64,000 bases of DNA, from the NCBI RefSeq assembly GCF_016093545.1, contig NZ_JADKYX010000007.1, positions 62,001 through 126,000 of the forward strand. The letters are read 5' to 3'. This document shows positions 50,958 through 60,091 of this stretch, piece after piece (positions within the stretch are counted from its first letter, which is position 1; each line of letters opens with the position of its first letter). The translations under genes were made by a program, and so were the position numbers. Below the pieces are notes generated by a model. That model was not told where the DNA came from. It made no database searches and saw only the letters and a program-made list of their open reading frames with translations. Source of the DNA: Massilia rhizosphaerae (GTDB taxonomy: Bacteria > Pseudomonadota > Gammaproteobacteria > Burkholderiales > Burkholderiaceae_D).

Positions 50958-52193
50958 ATGCACCGCAGGCACTTCCTCAACACGCTGGCGCTGGGCGCCG
51001 GCATCCTGCTGCCCGTCGGGCGCAGCGCCTGGGCCGTCAGCACGCCCGCCAACCCGACCCGCAAAAAGCTCGTCGTCGTGATGCTGCGCGGCGCCGTCGA
51101 CGGCCTGAACGTCGTCGCGCCCGTCGGCGACGCGAACTACCGGCGCCTGCGCCCGACCATCGGCCTGGCGGCGCCCGGCGCGGACGGCGGCGCGCTCGCC
51201 CTGGACGGGTATTTCGGCCTGCATCCCGCGCTGGCCAGCCTGCAGCCGCTGTGGCAGGCGCGCAAGCTGGCGTTCGTGCACGCCAGCGGGTCGCCGGATC
51301 CGACGCGCTCCCACTTCGACGCGCAGGACTACATGGAATCGGCGACGCCCGGCCGCAAGAACACGCCGGACGGCTGGATGAACCGCCTCGTGGCCGCGCT
51401 GCCCGGTCCGCAGTCGCCCAGCCGGCTGCTGGGCATCGGCCCCGTGCTGCCGCGTATCCTGTCCGGCCGCGCCGCCGCCGTGAACCTGCCGAACGTCGCG
51501 GGCGCGGCGCGCGCCGACCTGCTCGACCGGCCCGCCGTGAAGGCCGCCTTCGACGAGCTGTACGACGGCCACCCCCGCTTCGGGCGCGCGTACGCGGAGG
51601 GCCGTGCGGCGCACCGCGAAGTCATGGGCGCCCTGGAGAGCCACGAGATGCAGGCCGCCGACCGCGGCGCGCCGCTGCCGAACGGCTTTCCCGACGACGC
51701 GGCCCGCCTGGCGGGCCTGATGCGCAACGACCCGAATATCCAGCTGGCGTTCGTCGCGCTGGGCGGCTGGGACACGCACGCGAACCAGGGCGCCGCCGGC
51801 GGCCAGCTGGCGAACCGCCTCATGCCGCTGGGGCAGGGCCTGGCCGTGCTGGCCGACCGCCTGGGACCCTTGTTCGACGACACGGTCGTCGTCGTGATGT
51901 CGGAATTCGGCCGCACGGCGCGCGAGAACGGCAACGGCGGCACGGACCACGGTCACGGCAACGTGATGTGGGTCATGGGCGGAACAGTGCGCGGAGGTAA
52001 GGTTTATGGTGATTGGGAAGGCGTCGCGGACGAGAAACTGAACGAGGGCCGCGATTTACCCGTCACGACCGATTTTCGTTCGGTGCTCGCGCAGATTTCT
52101 GAAGAACATTTAATGTTAGGCGATAAACGCCTGGAACAGGTCTTTCCCGCAATGCCGCAAAAACGTGCGGGATTCCGTATCGTCGGTGCCTGA
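50958..52193 (+). CDS. DUF1501-domain exported protein
   Basis: The 411-residue protein begins MHRRHFLNTLALGAGILLPV, a signal peptide with an RR pair that may use the Tat route. KKLVVVMLRGAVDGLNVVAP, GYFGLHPALASLQPLWQARK, LGGWDTHANQGAAGG, VVVVMSEFGRTARENGNGGT and DHGHGNVMWVMGG are typical of DUF1501, which has an alkaline-phosphatase-like fold with conserved Asp and His residues. It is paired with DUF1800 in one operon. The joint role is not established; a sulfatase-like hydrolase activity is suggested only by fold. Confidence 0.9.
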   Translation: MHRRHFLNTLALGAGILLPVGRSAWAVSTPANPTRKKLVVVMLRGAVDGLNVVAPVGDANYRRLRPTIGLAAPGADGGALALDGYFGLHPALASLQPLWQARKLAFVHASGSPDPTRSHFDAQDYMESATPGRKNTPDGWMNRLVAALPGPQSPSRLLGIGPVLPRILSGRAAAVNLPNVAGAARADLLDRPAVKAAFDELYDGHPRFGRAYAEGRAAHREVMGALESHEMQAADRGAPLPNGFPDDAARLAGLMRNDPNIQLAFVALGGWDTHANQGAAGGQLANRLMPLGQGLAVLADRLGPLFDDTVVVVMSEFGRTARENGNGGTDHGHGNVMWVMGGTVRGGKVYGDWEGVADEKLNEGRDLPVTTDFRSVLAQISEEHLMLGDKRLEQVFPAMPQKRAGFRIVGA

Positions 52194-52316
52194 GTCTCTG
52201 CTTTCCGCTCTAGAGGCCGCCCTCTAGATACCGTAGTTCTACCGTATTGCGGTGCACAAAAAATAGGAATATAGTAGTACCTGTCTCCTCCAGTTTTTCT
52301 CCGAAAACCTGGATTC

Positions 52317-52349
52317 AGCCCGCACCGCAAGGATGCGGGCTTTTTTTTT
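52317..52349 (+). terminator. Rho-independent terminator after the DUF1800/DUF1501 pair
   Basis: AGCCCGCA and TGCGGGCT pair around a 9-base loop and are followed by nine T. It lies 124 bases after the DUF1501 stop; the gap holds direct repeats (TACCGTA twice; CTCTAGA twice) but no gene. Confidence 0.88.
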
Positions 52350-52421
52350 ATCAGTATTTGTCCGGCGATAACATCTCCGGCCGCAGCGATGCCTGCGCGC
52401 GGGCGCAGGCGGCGGAAAAGC

Positions 52422-53174
52422 TCAGGCGCCCGTCGTTTCGGCGTCGTCGCCCTGGAAGGCGCCGGTGCGCCAGGTCAGCACGAGCGTGTCGCGGTGGCCG
52501 TTGGGGCCGACGGGCTGGATCGGCGTCGATTCGTGGATGACGGCGGCGTCGTCCAGCAGCAGCAGGGTCCAGGGTTCCGTCATCGTGAAGCGCTGCCCCT
52601 TGGGACCGTTCGCTTCGAACACGCGCGTCTCGCCGCCCTTGATGTTCGCGCGGCCGATCAGGATGACGGCGACGAAATCGACGCCGTCGCGGTGCGCGCC
52701 TTCCGGCGTGGGGCGGCCGATGCCGTCGGCCGTGTCGATGCGGAACTGGTGGGCCTCGACGTACCACGTCTGCGGGCCGCGCACTTGCGAGCACACGGCC
52801 CCCAACGCGCGCAGCAGCCGGGGCCAGGCCGGCTGTTCGATGGTGGCCGGCTCGATGGGCACGAACAGGCGGTGCATGCCGCCATGCAGGGCGTTGTACT
52901 CGACCGGCTGCCAGTGCGCGCGGTGCGGGCTTTGCGTGAGGTTGTCGCCGCTGTCGACGAAGCAGGAGTGCCGGCGCCGGCGATAGCGGCCGCCGTCCTT
53001 GAGATAGTTGTCGAGCTCCAGGCGTTCCCAGCTGGGCGCCAGCGCCATCAGCTCGTCGAGCGTGCAGCCGGAAAGCCGGGCCACGTCGGCCGGGCGCAGC
53101 AGGGCATAGCCATCGTCGCGCACCGCGTCGGGGATGCGGGCCGGATCGGTATAAGGTGGTTGCGGTGTTGTCAT
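52422..53174 (-). CDS. 2OG-Fe(II) dioxygenase (PF10014-type)
   Basis: ATG 53174 (MTTPQPPYTDPARIPDAVRD) gives 250 residues. GDNLTQSPHRAHWQPVEYNA, WYVEAHQFRIDTADGIGRPT and PEGAHRDGVDFVAVILIGRA (iron ligands His and Asp of the HxD motif) are followed by DAAVIHESTPI (distal His) and NGHRDTLVLTWRTG (2-oxoglutarate Arg). The family includes the Bacillus L-isoleucine 4-hydroxylase, so free amino-acid hydroxylation is a reasonable guess. The substrate is not known. Confidence 0.85.
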   Translation of the reverse strand: MTTPQPPYTDPARIPDAVRDDGYALLRPADVARLSGCTLDELMALAPSWERLELDNYLKDGGRYRRRRHSCFVDSGDNLTQSPHRAHWQPVEYNALHGGMHRLFVPIEPATIEQPAWPRLLRALGAVCSQVRGPQTWYVEAHQFRIDTADGIGRPTPEGAHRDGVDFVAVILIGRANIKGGETRVFEANGPKGQRFTMTEPWTLLLLDDAAVIHESTPIQPVGPNGHRDTLVLTWRTGAFQGDDAETTGA

Positions 53175-53251
53175 CCCGGTAGCGTAGCACCTTTTACGGC
53201 CGGCCGGGATGCCCTGCGGCAGGGCCGGGAGCCGGCCCTCGTCCGCGGGAA

Positions 53252-53893
53252 TTACGCGTTGCCGGACTGCTTCGCCTTGCGGCGCGCGCATGCCAGGCCG
53301 GCCAGGCCCAGGCCGAACAGGGCGGCGCTGACCGGCTCCGGCACCTTCGCGTCCGCCGTGACGAGCTGGATGTAAGGCAAGACCCCGGCATAGTCGCCGG
53401 TGGTCGGCGCATTGAAGTGACTGATGTTGGCGTTGTTGCTGATGCCGGTGATCCCGTTCTGGGTGTAGTCGCCGACACCCCAGAAGCCCGTCAGCGAACC
53501 GGTCGAACCGAGGATACCGACGTCGTACGTATGATTGGCCAGGAACGTGAAATCGATGAGGTCGGAATAGATGAACGTCTGCGTCGTATTCTGCGCGAAC
53601 GACTTTTGATCCGACAGCAGCACCGAGCCGGTGCCGCCGGACTGCTTGCTGTCGAAGATCAGGAATTTGACGTCCTGGGCGTTGTCCACGCTGATGAAGA
53701 CGCCGATCTGCGACACCTTCACGTCGCGGCTGAAGCTGAGCACGGCGGCGTAGTTTCGATCGGAGCCGCGCATTTCGCTCGTGGTGGTGCCGTAGGCGCC
53801 CAGCGAGCTGTCGAAAACGACGGTTGCGTGGGCCAGGGCGGACGTGCCCAGCAGGAAGGCGGCGATGGCGCAGCGCGAGAGCGTGGTTTTCAT
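53252..53893 (-). CDS. PEP-CTERM exported protein
   Basis: The 213-residue protein has a signal peptide (MKTTLSRCAIAAFLLGTSAL, cut near AHA) and a canonical sorting tail VPEPVSAALFGLGLAGLACA then RRKAK. The mature part is beta-rich with DVKVSQIGVFISVDNAQDVK and FTFLANHTYDVGILGSTG, perhaps a jelly-roll. It is an exosortase substrate whose processing enzyme must be elsewhere. The gene is single and 77 bases before the 2OG-dioxygenase on the same strand. Confidence 0.85.
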   Translation of the reverse strand: MKTTLSRCAIAAFLLGTSALAHATVVFDSSLGAYGTTTSEMRGSDRNYAAVLSFSRDVKVSQIGVFISVDNAQDVKFLIFDSKQSGGTGSVLLSDQKSFAQNTTQTFIYSDLIDFTFLANHTYDVGILGSTGSLTGFWGVGDYTQNGITGISNNANISHFNAPTTGDYAGVLPYIQLVTADAKVPEPVSAALFGLGLAGLACARRKAKQSGNA

Positions 53894-54071
53894 GGATTTC
53901 CCTTAGGGTGTGTTGGACGCATCCTGGAGAGCAACTAGCGTGCCATAAAATATTTTCTCAATAAAAACAATGACTTGAGATTTCTGAAAATAAATTATTG
54001 TTGTAATATGTAAATATTATCGACACCGGCCCTGCCAGTTTTTGATCGGCGTCAGCCACCGGCCTACGCCG

Positions 54072-55298
54072 TCACTCGCCGCGCGGCGCGGACATCCGGC
54101 GCAGGCCCACCGTGACGAGCACGATCAGCATGCCCAGCAACACGAGCACGGTGTCGAGCCGCAGCTGCGCCTGCAGGGCCAGCGCGTAGGTGGAGGTCAT
54201 CGCGAGGATGGCCAGGTTCTCGTTGAAGTTCTGCACGGCGATCGATTGGCCGGCGCTCATCAGGCGGTGGCCGCGGTGCTGCAGGATGGCGTTCATCGGG
54301 ACGACGAACAGGCCGGCCAGGATGCCGATCGCCAGCAGCAGCGGCAGCGCCACCTGCACGGAATGCACCCAGACCATCGCGCACAGTCCGGCGCCCATCA
54401 CGGCACCCAGCGGCATCACGGACAGCGAGCGTACGAGCGGCACGGCCTTGCCCGCGATGGCGGCGCCCAGCGCGACGCCGAGCGCGAACATGCCCTGCAG
54501 CGCGGCGGCCCGGTCCAGCGTGAGGCCGAGGACGTTCTGCGCCCACGTCAGCAGCAGCACCTGCAGCACCATCCCGCTGCCCCAGAACAGCGACGTCACG
54601 CCGAGCGAGACGCGGCCTTCGCGGTCGCGCCACAGGGAGCGGTTGCAGCGGTAGAAATCGGCGAGCAGCGCGGGCAGGGTGCGGCGCGCGTCGGCCGGGC
54701 GGGCGCCGGCGTGCATCACGGGCAGGTTCAGCAGCGTCGCGAGCAGGTAGGTCATCACGATCACGGCCACCGCCATGCCGACGGGCGTCGCCTGCCACGG
54801 CAAGGTGAGCGCGGCGCGCAGGTGCAGCAGCCAGGCGATCGCATGCGGATTCGCGGAGATGACGCCGCCCAGCACCGTGCCGAGGATCATCGCGAGCACC
54901 GTCGTCCCCTCGATCCAGCCGTTGGCCGCCACGAGCCGGCGCGGCGGCAGCACCTCGGCCAGGATGCCGTATTTGGCGGGCGAATACGCGGACGCGCCCA
55001 TGCCCACGATGCCGTAGGCGAGCAGCGGATTGGCCTTGGCCAGGATCAACGAACAGCCGACCATCTTGACGGCGTTCGTCAGCAGCATCACGCGTCCCTT
55101 GGGAAAGCGGTCGGCGAAGGCGCCGGCGAACGGCGCCAGCACGATGTACGAGACGACGAACCCCATCTTCAGCAAGGGCGTCATCCACTGCGGAAACGAG
55201 AGCGTGGCGATCAGCGACACGCACAGGATGAACAGCGCGCTGTCCGCCAGGGACGAAAAGAACTGGGCGCCGACGATGGCAAAGAAAGCGGCATTCAT
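54072..55298 (-). CDS. lplT: Lysophospholipid transporter LplT
   Basis: The 408-residue MFS protein starts MNAAFFAIVGAQFFSSLADS. LKMGFVVSYIVLAPFAGAFA, GASAYSPAKYGILAEVLPPR and VVPMNAILQHRGHRLMSAGQ SIAVQNFNEN are close to LplT. It flips lysophosphatidylethanolamine to the inner leaflet for re-acylation, normally together with Aas. No aas gene is in the window. Confidence 0.92.
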   Translation of the reverse strand: MNAAFFAIVGAQFFSSLADSALFILCVSLIATLSFPQWMTPLLKMGFVVSYIVLAPFAGAFADRFPKGRVMLLTNAVKMVGCSLILAKANPLLAYGIVGMGASAYSPAKYGILAEVLPPRRLVAANGWIEGTTVLAMILGTVLGGVISANPHAIAWLLHLRAALTLPWQATPVGMAVAVIVMTYLLATLLNLPVMHAGARPADARRTLPALLADFYRCNRSLWRDREGRVSLGVTSLFWGSGMVLQVLLLTWAQNVLGLTLDRAAALQGMFALGVALGAAIAGKAVPLVRSLSVMPLGAVMGAGLCAMVWVHSVQVALPLLLAIGILAGLFVVPMNAILQHRGHRLMSAGQSIAVQNFNENLAILAMTSTYALALQAQLRLDTVLVLLGMLIVLVTVGLRRMSAPRGE

Positions 55299-55442
55299 GG
55301 GGCCATCCTTATATCACAGCCGCTATTCGCGCCGGTTTCGCTTGCGACCGCAATAATTCGAGAGATTTACATATGGACAATAGTTTTATACTTATGAAAT
55401 TAAAATTAAACCTGCGACGTGATCGTTGGCCGAGGAGAAAAG

Positions 55443-56648
55443 ATGGATGCATTCACACTCGTCGTGGCTGCCGCGCTCGCGGCGCTGACCATGGCGGCCA
55501 GCATGGGTCTGCTCTACCTCGCCAGCGCGCGCCAGGCCTGCCTCGTCGACTGGACGGTGGCCGCCGTGTTCTTCGCCCTCAGTAACATGATGGGCGCAAT
55601 CGGCCTGCACCTGCAGACGAATCCCATCGTCTTCATCGCCTGCGTCAATGCGCTCCAACTTGGCGGCCACTTCGGCATGCTGGCCGGGGTCCGGCGCCAC
55701 CTGCACCGCGCGCCCGGCTGGCGCTGGGGCGCCGTTCTCGTCGGCACCGTGCTGGCGGCGCACGTGCTGCTGGCCCTGCGGGGCGCGCCGCTGTATCGTC
55801 TCATGCTGTTCACGCCGTTCCTCGGCGCGATCAATCTGTGCGCGGCCTGGCTGTTGTGGCGCCAGCCCGACAGCGAGGCGCGCGCGTCGTACCTGCCGTT
55901 GATCGTGCTGCAGGTGCTGTTCGCGCTGCAGCAGGCCGTGCGCGTGGCGGTCGTCGTCGCGCACGACGGCGAACCGCCGGGGTTCCTCGGTGGCCACTTC
56001 TATCGCACGTCGGGCGCGCTGGCCATGTTGGTGTATTTGTCGCTCGCGACGATGTGCTGCGCGCTGATCGTCACCCATCAGCAGACGCTGGCGCTGCACC
56101 GCGCGTCGCTGACGGACGTGCTGACCGGCTGGCTGAACCGGCGCGCCCTGCACGACATCGCCACGCGCGATTTCCGCCGCTGCCGGCGCACGGGGGCGGC
56201 CATGTTTTTCATCGCCTTCGACATCGACCACTTCAAGTCGATCAACGACCGCTACGGCCACGGCGTGGGCGACACGGCGATCCGTCACGTGACGGCGCTG
56301 TCCGCGCGCATGCTGCGCGGCTACGATGCGTTGTTCCGGCTCGGCGGGGAGGAATTCGCGGTGCTGGTCTGCGGCGAGCACCTCGGCAGCGTGTGCGGCA
56401 TCGCCGAGCGCCTGCGCGAATGGGTGGCCTGCACCCCGCTGATCGTCGACGGGGCGGGCGTCGCGATGACCGTCAGCGTGGGCGTGGCCGCGCTGGATCC
56501 GCAGGACCACAAATGGGAAGACATCCTGCGCCGCGCGGACGAGGCGCTGTATGACGCCAAGCAGCGCGGCCGCAACCGCGTCAGCGTGCATGGCCGCGAC
56601 CTCGCGGGCCGCGGCCACGCCACGCGGCTGCAGGCGGCGGTCGCCTGA
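55443..56648 (+). CDS. Membrane diguanylate cyclase (GGDEF)
   Basis: ATG 55443 follows GAGGAG and gives 401 residues. Six or seven hydrophobic helices fill about residues 1-205. The GGDEF domain has LTDVLTGWLNRRAL, FDIDHFKSINDRYGHGVGD and the active site GGEEF. An inhibitory I-site RGYD lies 5 residues before GGEEF, so product feedback is expected. It makes cyclic di-GMP at the inner membrane; the signal sensed by the helical part is unknown. It is convergent with the amylase gene. Confidence 0.93.
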   Translation: MDAFTLVVAAALAALTMAASMGLLYLASARQACLVDWTVAAVFFALSNMMGAIGLHLQTNPIVFIACVNALQLGGHFGMLAGVRRHLHRAPGWRWGAVLVGTVLAAHVLLALRGAPLYRLMLFTPFLGAINLCAAWLLWRQPDSEARASYLPLIVLQVLFALQQAVRVAVVVAHDGEPPGFLGGHFYRTSGALAMLVYLSLATMCCALIVTHQQTLALHRASLTDVLTGWLNRRALHDIATRDFRRCRRTGAAMFFIAFDIDHFKSINDRYGHGVGDTAIRHVTALSARMLRGYDALFRLGGEEFAVLVCGEHLGSVCGIAERLREWVACTPLIVDGAGVAMTVSVGVAALDPQDHKWEDILRRADEALYDAKQRGRNRVSVHGRDLAGRGHATRLQAAVA

Positions 56649-56661
56649 GCCGCGCGTCGGA

Positions 56662-57939
56662 TCACTTCATCCAGACGGCGTAGTTGTTGCCGGAGGTCTG
56701 CAGCGTCCAGCCGCTGCCCGGGCTCCAGCTGTTCGGACCGATCTTCATGGCCAGCTGGTGCGTCGTGCCCGTGACGATGGCCGCGTACAGGCCCTGGGTC
56801 GCCTGCTGGATCGAGACGGCCGACGTCGACGTCACGCCGGCGTTCTTGCGGGCCGCCATCAGCGCCGCGATCTGCGTCTTGAGGTTCCAGTTGTAGATGT
56901 GCGGGTAGAACACGGTCGGGATGCCCGGATGCGTGAGGATGTAGGCATAGCCTTCCATCACGGAGCCGCACGGCACCGGCCACAGGTTCTGGCCCGTGCC
57001 GCAGCTTTCGGCGGGGCCGGTGTCGTGGTTGTCGACGAAGGTCACCGACATCGCCGGCCACCAGCCGATGGCGCCTTGCGGCTTGCCGTCGCTTGCCTTG
57101 AGGCGCCAGTAATTGCCGTTGGCGAGGGCGTCGTTGAGGATGCCCTTGGTCGTGAAGTCGAACGCGCCGCAGCTGTTGTTGGTGCCGTTAATCCAGTTCA
57201 TGATCGCCTGGCGGTTGGCATCCAGGTTGTTCAGGTCGAACGAGTCCGGCCACATCTCGCCGACGCAGAAATCGGGCGCGAACGCGTTCGCGTACTGGCC
57301 GACGTAGCTGGCGGAATAGCCCTTCACGAAGTCGAAGCGCAGGCCCGAGAAGCCCACCGGTTTCAGCGTGTAGTTGAGCCAGTTGATGATGCCGTTCTGG
57401 ACTTCGCCGACGTTGGTATGGTCCAGGTCGCGCCCGCCGTTGAAGCCCTGGCCCGTGTCGCCCGTGCCCAGGCCGCAGTTGCACTCGTCGTTGTTGACGA
57501 TCGTGTAGGTGGTCCAGTTAGGATTCGTGAAATCGGACCAGCCGGTCGTGCCCACGCGGTGGTTGACGACGACGTCGACGATGGATTTGACGCCCTTGTT
57601 CTTGAAGGCGGAAACGACGTTCGTCAGTTCGGCCGCGCTGCCGTAGCTGGAATCGAGCTTGTTCAGCTGGCGCGGCAGATAGCCTTGCTTGGCGCCGGAA
57701 TCCGACGGCGGCGGGAACCACACGTGCGTGAATCCCATGGCGCTCAGGTCGCCGACATTGTTCAGCAGGGTGTTATACCAGTCCGGGCCGGAATAATTGG
57801 CCGAGTTCCAGTGGAAACCCTGCAGGACGATGGCCGTGCTGCCGCCGGCCTGCTGGGTGGGGGTGGCCGCGTGCGTTGCCGCCGCCATGGACGTCATCAT
57901 GCCCGCCGCGAGCAGGGCGACGATGGTGCTCTTCTTCAT
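56662..57939 (-). CDS. Secreted alpha-amylase (GH13)
   Basis: ATG 57939 has GGAGGAG upstream and gives 425 residues with a signal peptide (to about residue 24). The GH13 barrel shows VDVVVNHRVG, GFSGLRFDFVKGYS (nucleophile Asp203), FCVGEMWPD (acid/base Glu228) and FVDNHDTG (Asp306). QGFHWNSANYSGPDWYNTLL resembles the plant-type and maltotetraose-forming amylases. It hydrolyses alpha-1,4 glucans outside the cell. No starch-binding module is present. Confidence 0.93.
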   Translation of the reverse strand: MKKSTIVALLAAGMMTSMAAATHAATPTQQAGGSTAIVLQGFHWNSANYSGPDWYNTLLNNVGDLSAMGFTHVWFPPPSDSGAKQGYLPRQLNKLDSSYGSAAELTNVVSAFKNKGVKSIVDVVVNHRVGTTGWSDFTNPNWTTYTIVNNDECNCGLGTGDTGQGFNGGRDLDHTNVGEVQNGIINWLNYTLKPVGFSGLRFDFVKGYSASYVGQYANAFAPDFCVGEMWPDSFDLNNLDANRQAIMNWINGTNNSCGAFDFTTKGILNDALANGNYWRLKASDGKPQGAIGWWPAMSVTFVDNHDTGPAESCGTGQNLWPVPCGSVMEGYAYILTHPGIPTVFYPHIYNWNLKTQIAALMAARKNAGVTSTSAVSIQQATQGLYAAIVTGTTHQLAMKIGPNSWSPGSGWTLQTSGNNYAVWMK

Positions 57940-58150
57940 GCTTCTCCTCCGATGTGATACGGGTAAGGTTCCGGCCGGCAACGGAGGTCGTGCAAAAGTC
58001 CGTTGCTCTGGTAGGTACTTTTACTACGTATCGGGCGATCATTCTATGTGGTTCTCGCGCCCGACAGAGGAGATTCTTGGCTATACGTATTTTCGTGTCA
58101 ATGCATTTCGCATATTTTGTGTAGTTTTAATACTTGCGGTTTGCGCAACG

Positions 58151-59020
58151 TCAACCGCCCCGGCGCTGCCGGACCACGTTGCGGATGAAGTCGTCGAGCG
58201 TCGTCGGGCCGCGGACGGGCGTGTCGGGCCAGCGGTCCTGCTCGTCCAGCACGGTCCCCGTCATGCAGGCATAGGAGCGGGCCGCTTCCGGCGAAAATCC
58301 GAGCCGGCGGTACGTCTGCTCCCACGCGGGGCGGGGAATGACCTCGACGTCCACCGGCCGGTCCAGTGCGCGCGCGAAGGCGTCGGCGACGTCGCGCGGG
58401 GTGTAGCGCCGCGGCCCTTCGATGTAGCGGATGCCGGCGTGGTCGGCCGGGTCCATCAGCCGGCCGGCGGCGGCCTCGCCCAGGTCGTCGGGCGCGACCA
58501 TCGGAATGGCGACGTCCTGCGGGAAGAAACTGGGCAGCTTGCCGCGGTGGCGCACGGTGTCGAGCATCTCGGCCCAGTTGCTCATGTAGTAGGCGCCGCG
58601 ATTGACCGCGACCGGGACCGCCTGCGCCCGCAGCTTCTCCTCGAACTCGAACAGCACGGTCAGGTCGCCGCACGGCGCCCCGGGCCGCGCGCCGAACGTC
58701 GACACCGCGACGGCCTTGCGCAATCCGGATCCCGTCACCGCGTCGACGATGGCCGCGGCGTTCGCGCGCTCGACGGCATCCGTGTCCGTGAACGGCGCGG
58801 CCGGCGGATTGAGCAGCAACGCCGTCGTGCCCGTGCGCAGGATCGCCCGCAGCGCCGGCACGTCGCGCACGTCGGCCACGGCGATCTTCGCCCCGGCATC
58901 CCTGAGGTCGGCCGCGTGGCCGGCATTGCGCGTGACGACGGTGACGGGTTCGCCCTGGCGCAACAGCGCGCGCGCCGTCGCCGAGCCGACCCGTCCCGTT
59001 CCTCCGATGATGATGTGCAT
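58151..59020 (-). CDS. NmrA-like NAD(P)-binding protein
   Basis: The 289-residue atypical SDR starts MHIIIGGTGRVGSATARALL with the GxxGxxG dinucleotide site. AVSTFGARPGAPCGDLTVLF, VNRGAYYMSNWAEMLDTVRH and GIRYIEGPRRYTPRDVADAF match NmrA/YtfG-like proteins. There is no clear catalytic Tyr-x3-Lys, so it may be a redox sensor or a quinone reductase. No partner gene is evident. Confidence 0.82.
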   Translation of the reverse strand: MHIIIGGTGRVGSATARALLRQGEPVTVVTRNAGHAADLRDAGAKIAVADVRDVPALRAILRTGTTALLLNPPAAPFTDTDAVERANAAAIVDAVTGSGLRKAVAVSTFGARPGAPCGDLTVLFEFEEKLRAQAVPVAVNRGAYYMSNWAEMLDTVRHRGKLPSFFPQDVAIPMVAPDDLGEAAAGRLMDPADHAGIRYIEGPRRYTPRDVADAFARALDRPVDVEVIPRPAWEQTYRRLGFSPEAARSYACMTGTVLDEQDRWPDTPVRGPTTLDDFIRNVVRQRRGG

Positions 59021-59193
59021 GACGTGCTCCTTTCGTGTTCGATGCGTGGACGCGTGCCAGTGCCGGCGGCGGCCCTGCGAAAGGAGGATCGGTGGCGTCG
59101 CCGCGGCCTGGTGGGATAACGAGGCGACAATGGTAAGGGAGGCTACTGACAGTTTTTGTCAGGAGCGAGATGGGCGATTTCCGTGCGGCAGGT

Positions 59194-60033
59194 TCAGTCG
59201 AGCCCCCGCACCGGCAGCCTGTCATCCCGCTGAATCCAGTTCCGCGCCGAATACCGGGTCCGCGCATCCGTCACATGCAAGGTGAACGCATGACGCGAGA
59301 CCGGCGAGCGGTTCGGCGCGCTGTAATGCGGCAGCAGCCCGTGGAAGCAGACGAGGTCCCCGGCCTTCGCTTCGAGCGGCACGGCCGTGCTGTCGTCCGG
59401 CCACGGCGTGCTGTCCAGCTTTTCCATCGTGATCGCATCGCCGTCGCGCAGGAAACGCTCGCGCAGCGGACCGCGGTGGCCGCCCGGTTCCACCCACAGG
59501 CAGCCGTTCTCGATGGTCGCGTATTCCAGCGCGAACCAGAACGTCGTCACGCTGATCGGCGTGGAATCGAAGAACGTCGCGTCCTGGTGCCAGCGCACCT
59601 CGCCGCCGATGCCCGGCTGCTTGAAGATGTACATCGATTGCCAGACCTGCGGCTGCGCCAGCCCGAGGTCGCGCGCGACGGCGGCCAGTTTCGCGTCGCG
59701 CGTGAAGGCTTCGAAGACGGGGTCGAGGTCGTGCATGGCGTGGCCGATCTTGTTGATCGACAGGTGCTTGGCCTGCTTCAGCCGGCCGTCCGGGCCGAAG
59801 GCTTCCTCTTCGAAGAAGCAGCGGATCGTGTTGTCCGAGCCGAGGAACCAGGCGTCGCTGGCACTGGCCTGGTCGCGCGTCGTGAAGATCGCGCGCGACG
59901 CGCTCGGGTCGAATGCGTCGACGATCTCGCCGGCGCGCGTGCGCAGGCGCGCGATCTCGTCGTGCGATTTGAAATTCGGGATGACGACGTAGCCGTCGCG
60001 CTGGTACTGCTCGCGTTGTTCGGTGGTGAGCAT
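59194..60033 (-). CDS. Phytanoyl-CoA dioxygenase (PhyH) family protein
   Basis: ATG 60033 (MLTTEQREQYQRDGYVVIPN) gives 279 residues. VRWHQDATFF provides the iron ligands His149 and Asp151, and LVCFHGLLPHYSAPN the third His (about 236). It is a non-haem Fe(II)/2-oxoglutarate oxygenase. PhyH members hydroxylate fatty acyl-CoA or small metabolites, so the substrate is open. It is 58 bases downstream of an M29-like gene on the same strand. Confidence 0.88.
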   Translation of the reverse strand: MLTTEQREQYQRDGYVVIPNFKSHDEIARLRTRAGEIVDAFDPSASRAIFTTRDQASASDAWFLGSDNTIRCFFEEEAFGPDGRLKQAKHLSINKIGHAMHDLDPVFEAFTRDAKLAAVARDLGLAQPQVWQSMYIFKQPGIGGEVRWHQDATFFDSTPISVTTFWFALEYATIENGCLWVEPGGHRGPLRERFLRDGDAITMEKLDSTPWPDDSTAVPLEAKAGDLVCFHGLLPHYSAPNRSPVSRHAFTLHVTDARTRYSARNWIQRDDRLPVRGLD

Positions 60034-60091
60034 GGCATGGTCCGGGAAAGTGACGATGCCATTGTAGAGAATGCCGCCGATTGCAGGAAGA

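Noticed and set aside
57876..58124. Short plus-strand frame upstream of the NmrA-like gene
   Set aside because: It begins inside the amylase signal region on the opposite strand, lacks a ribosome site and matches nothing.
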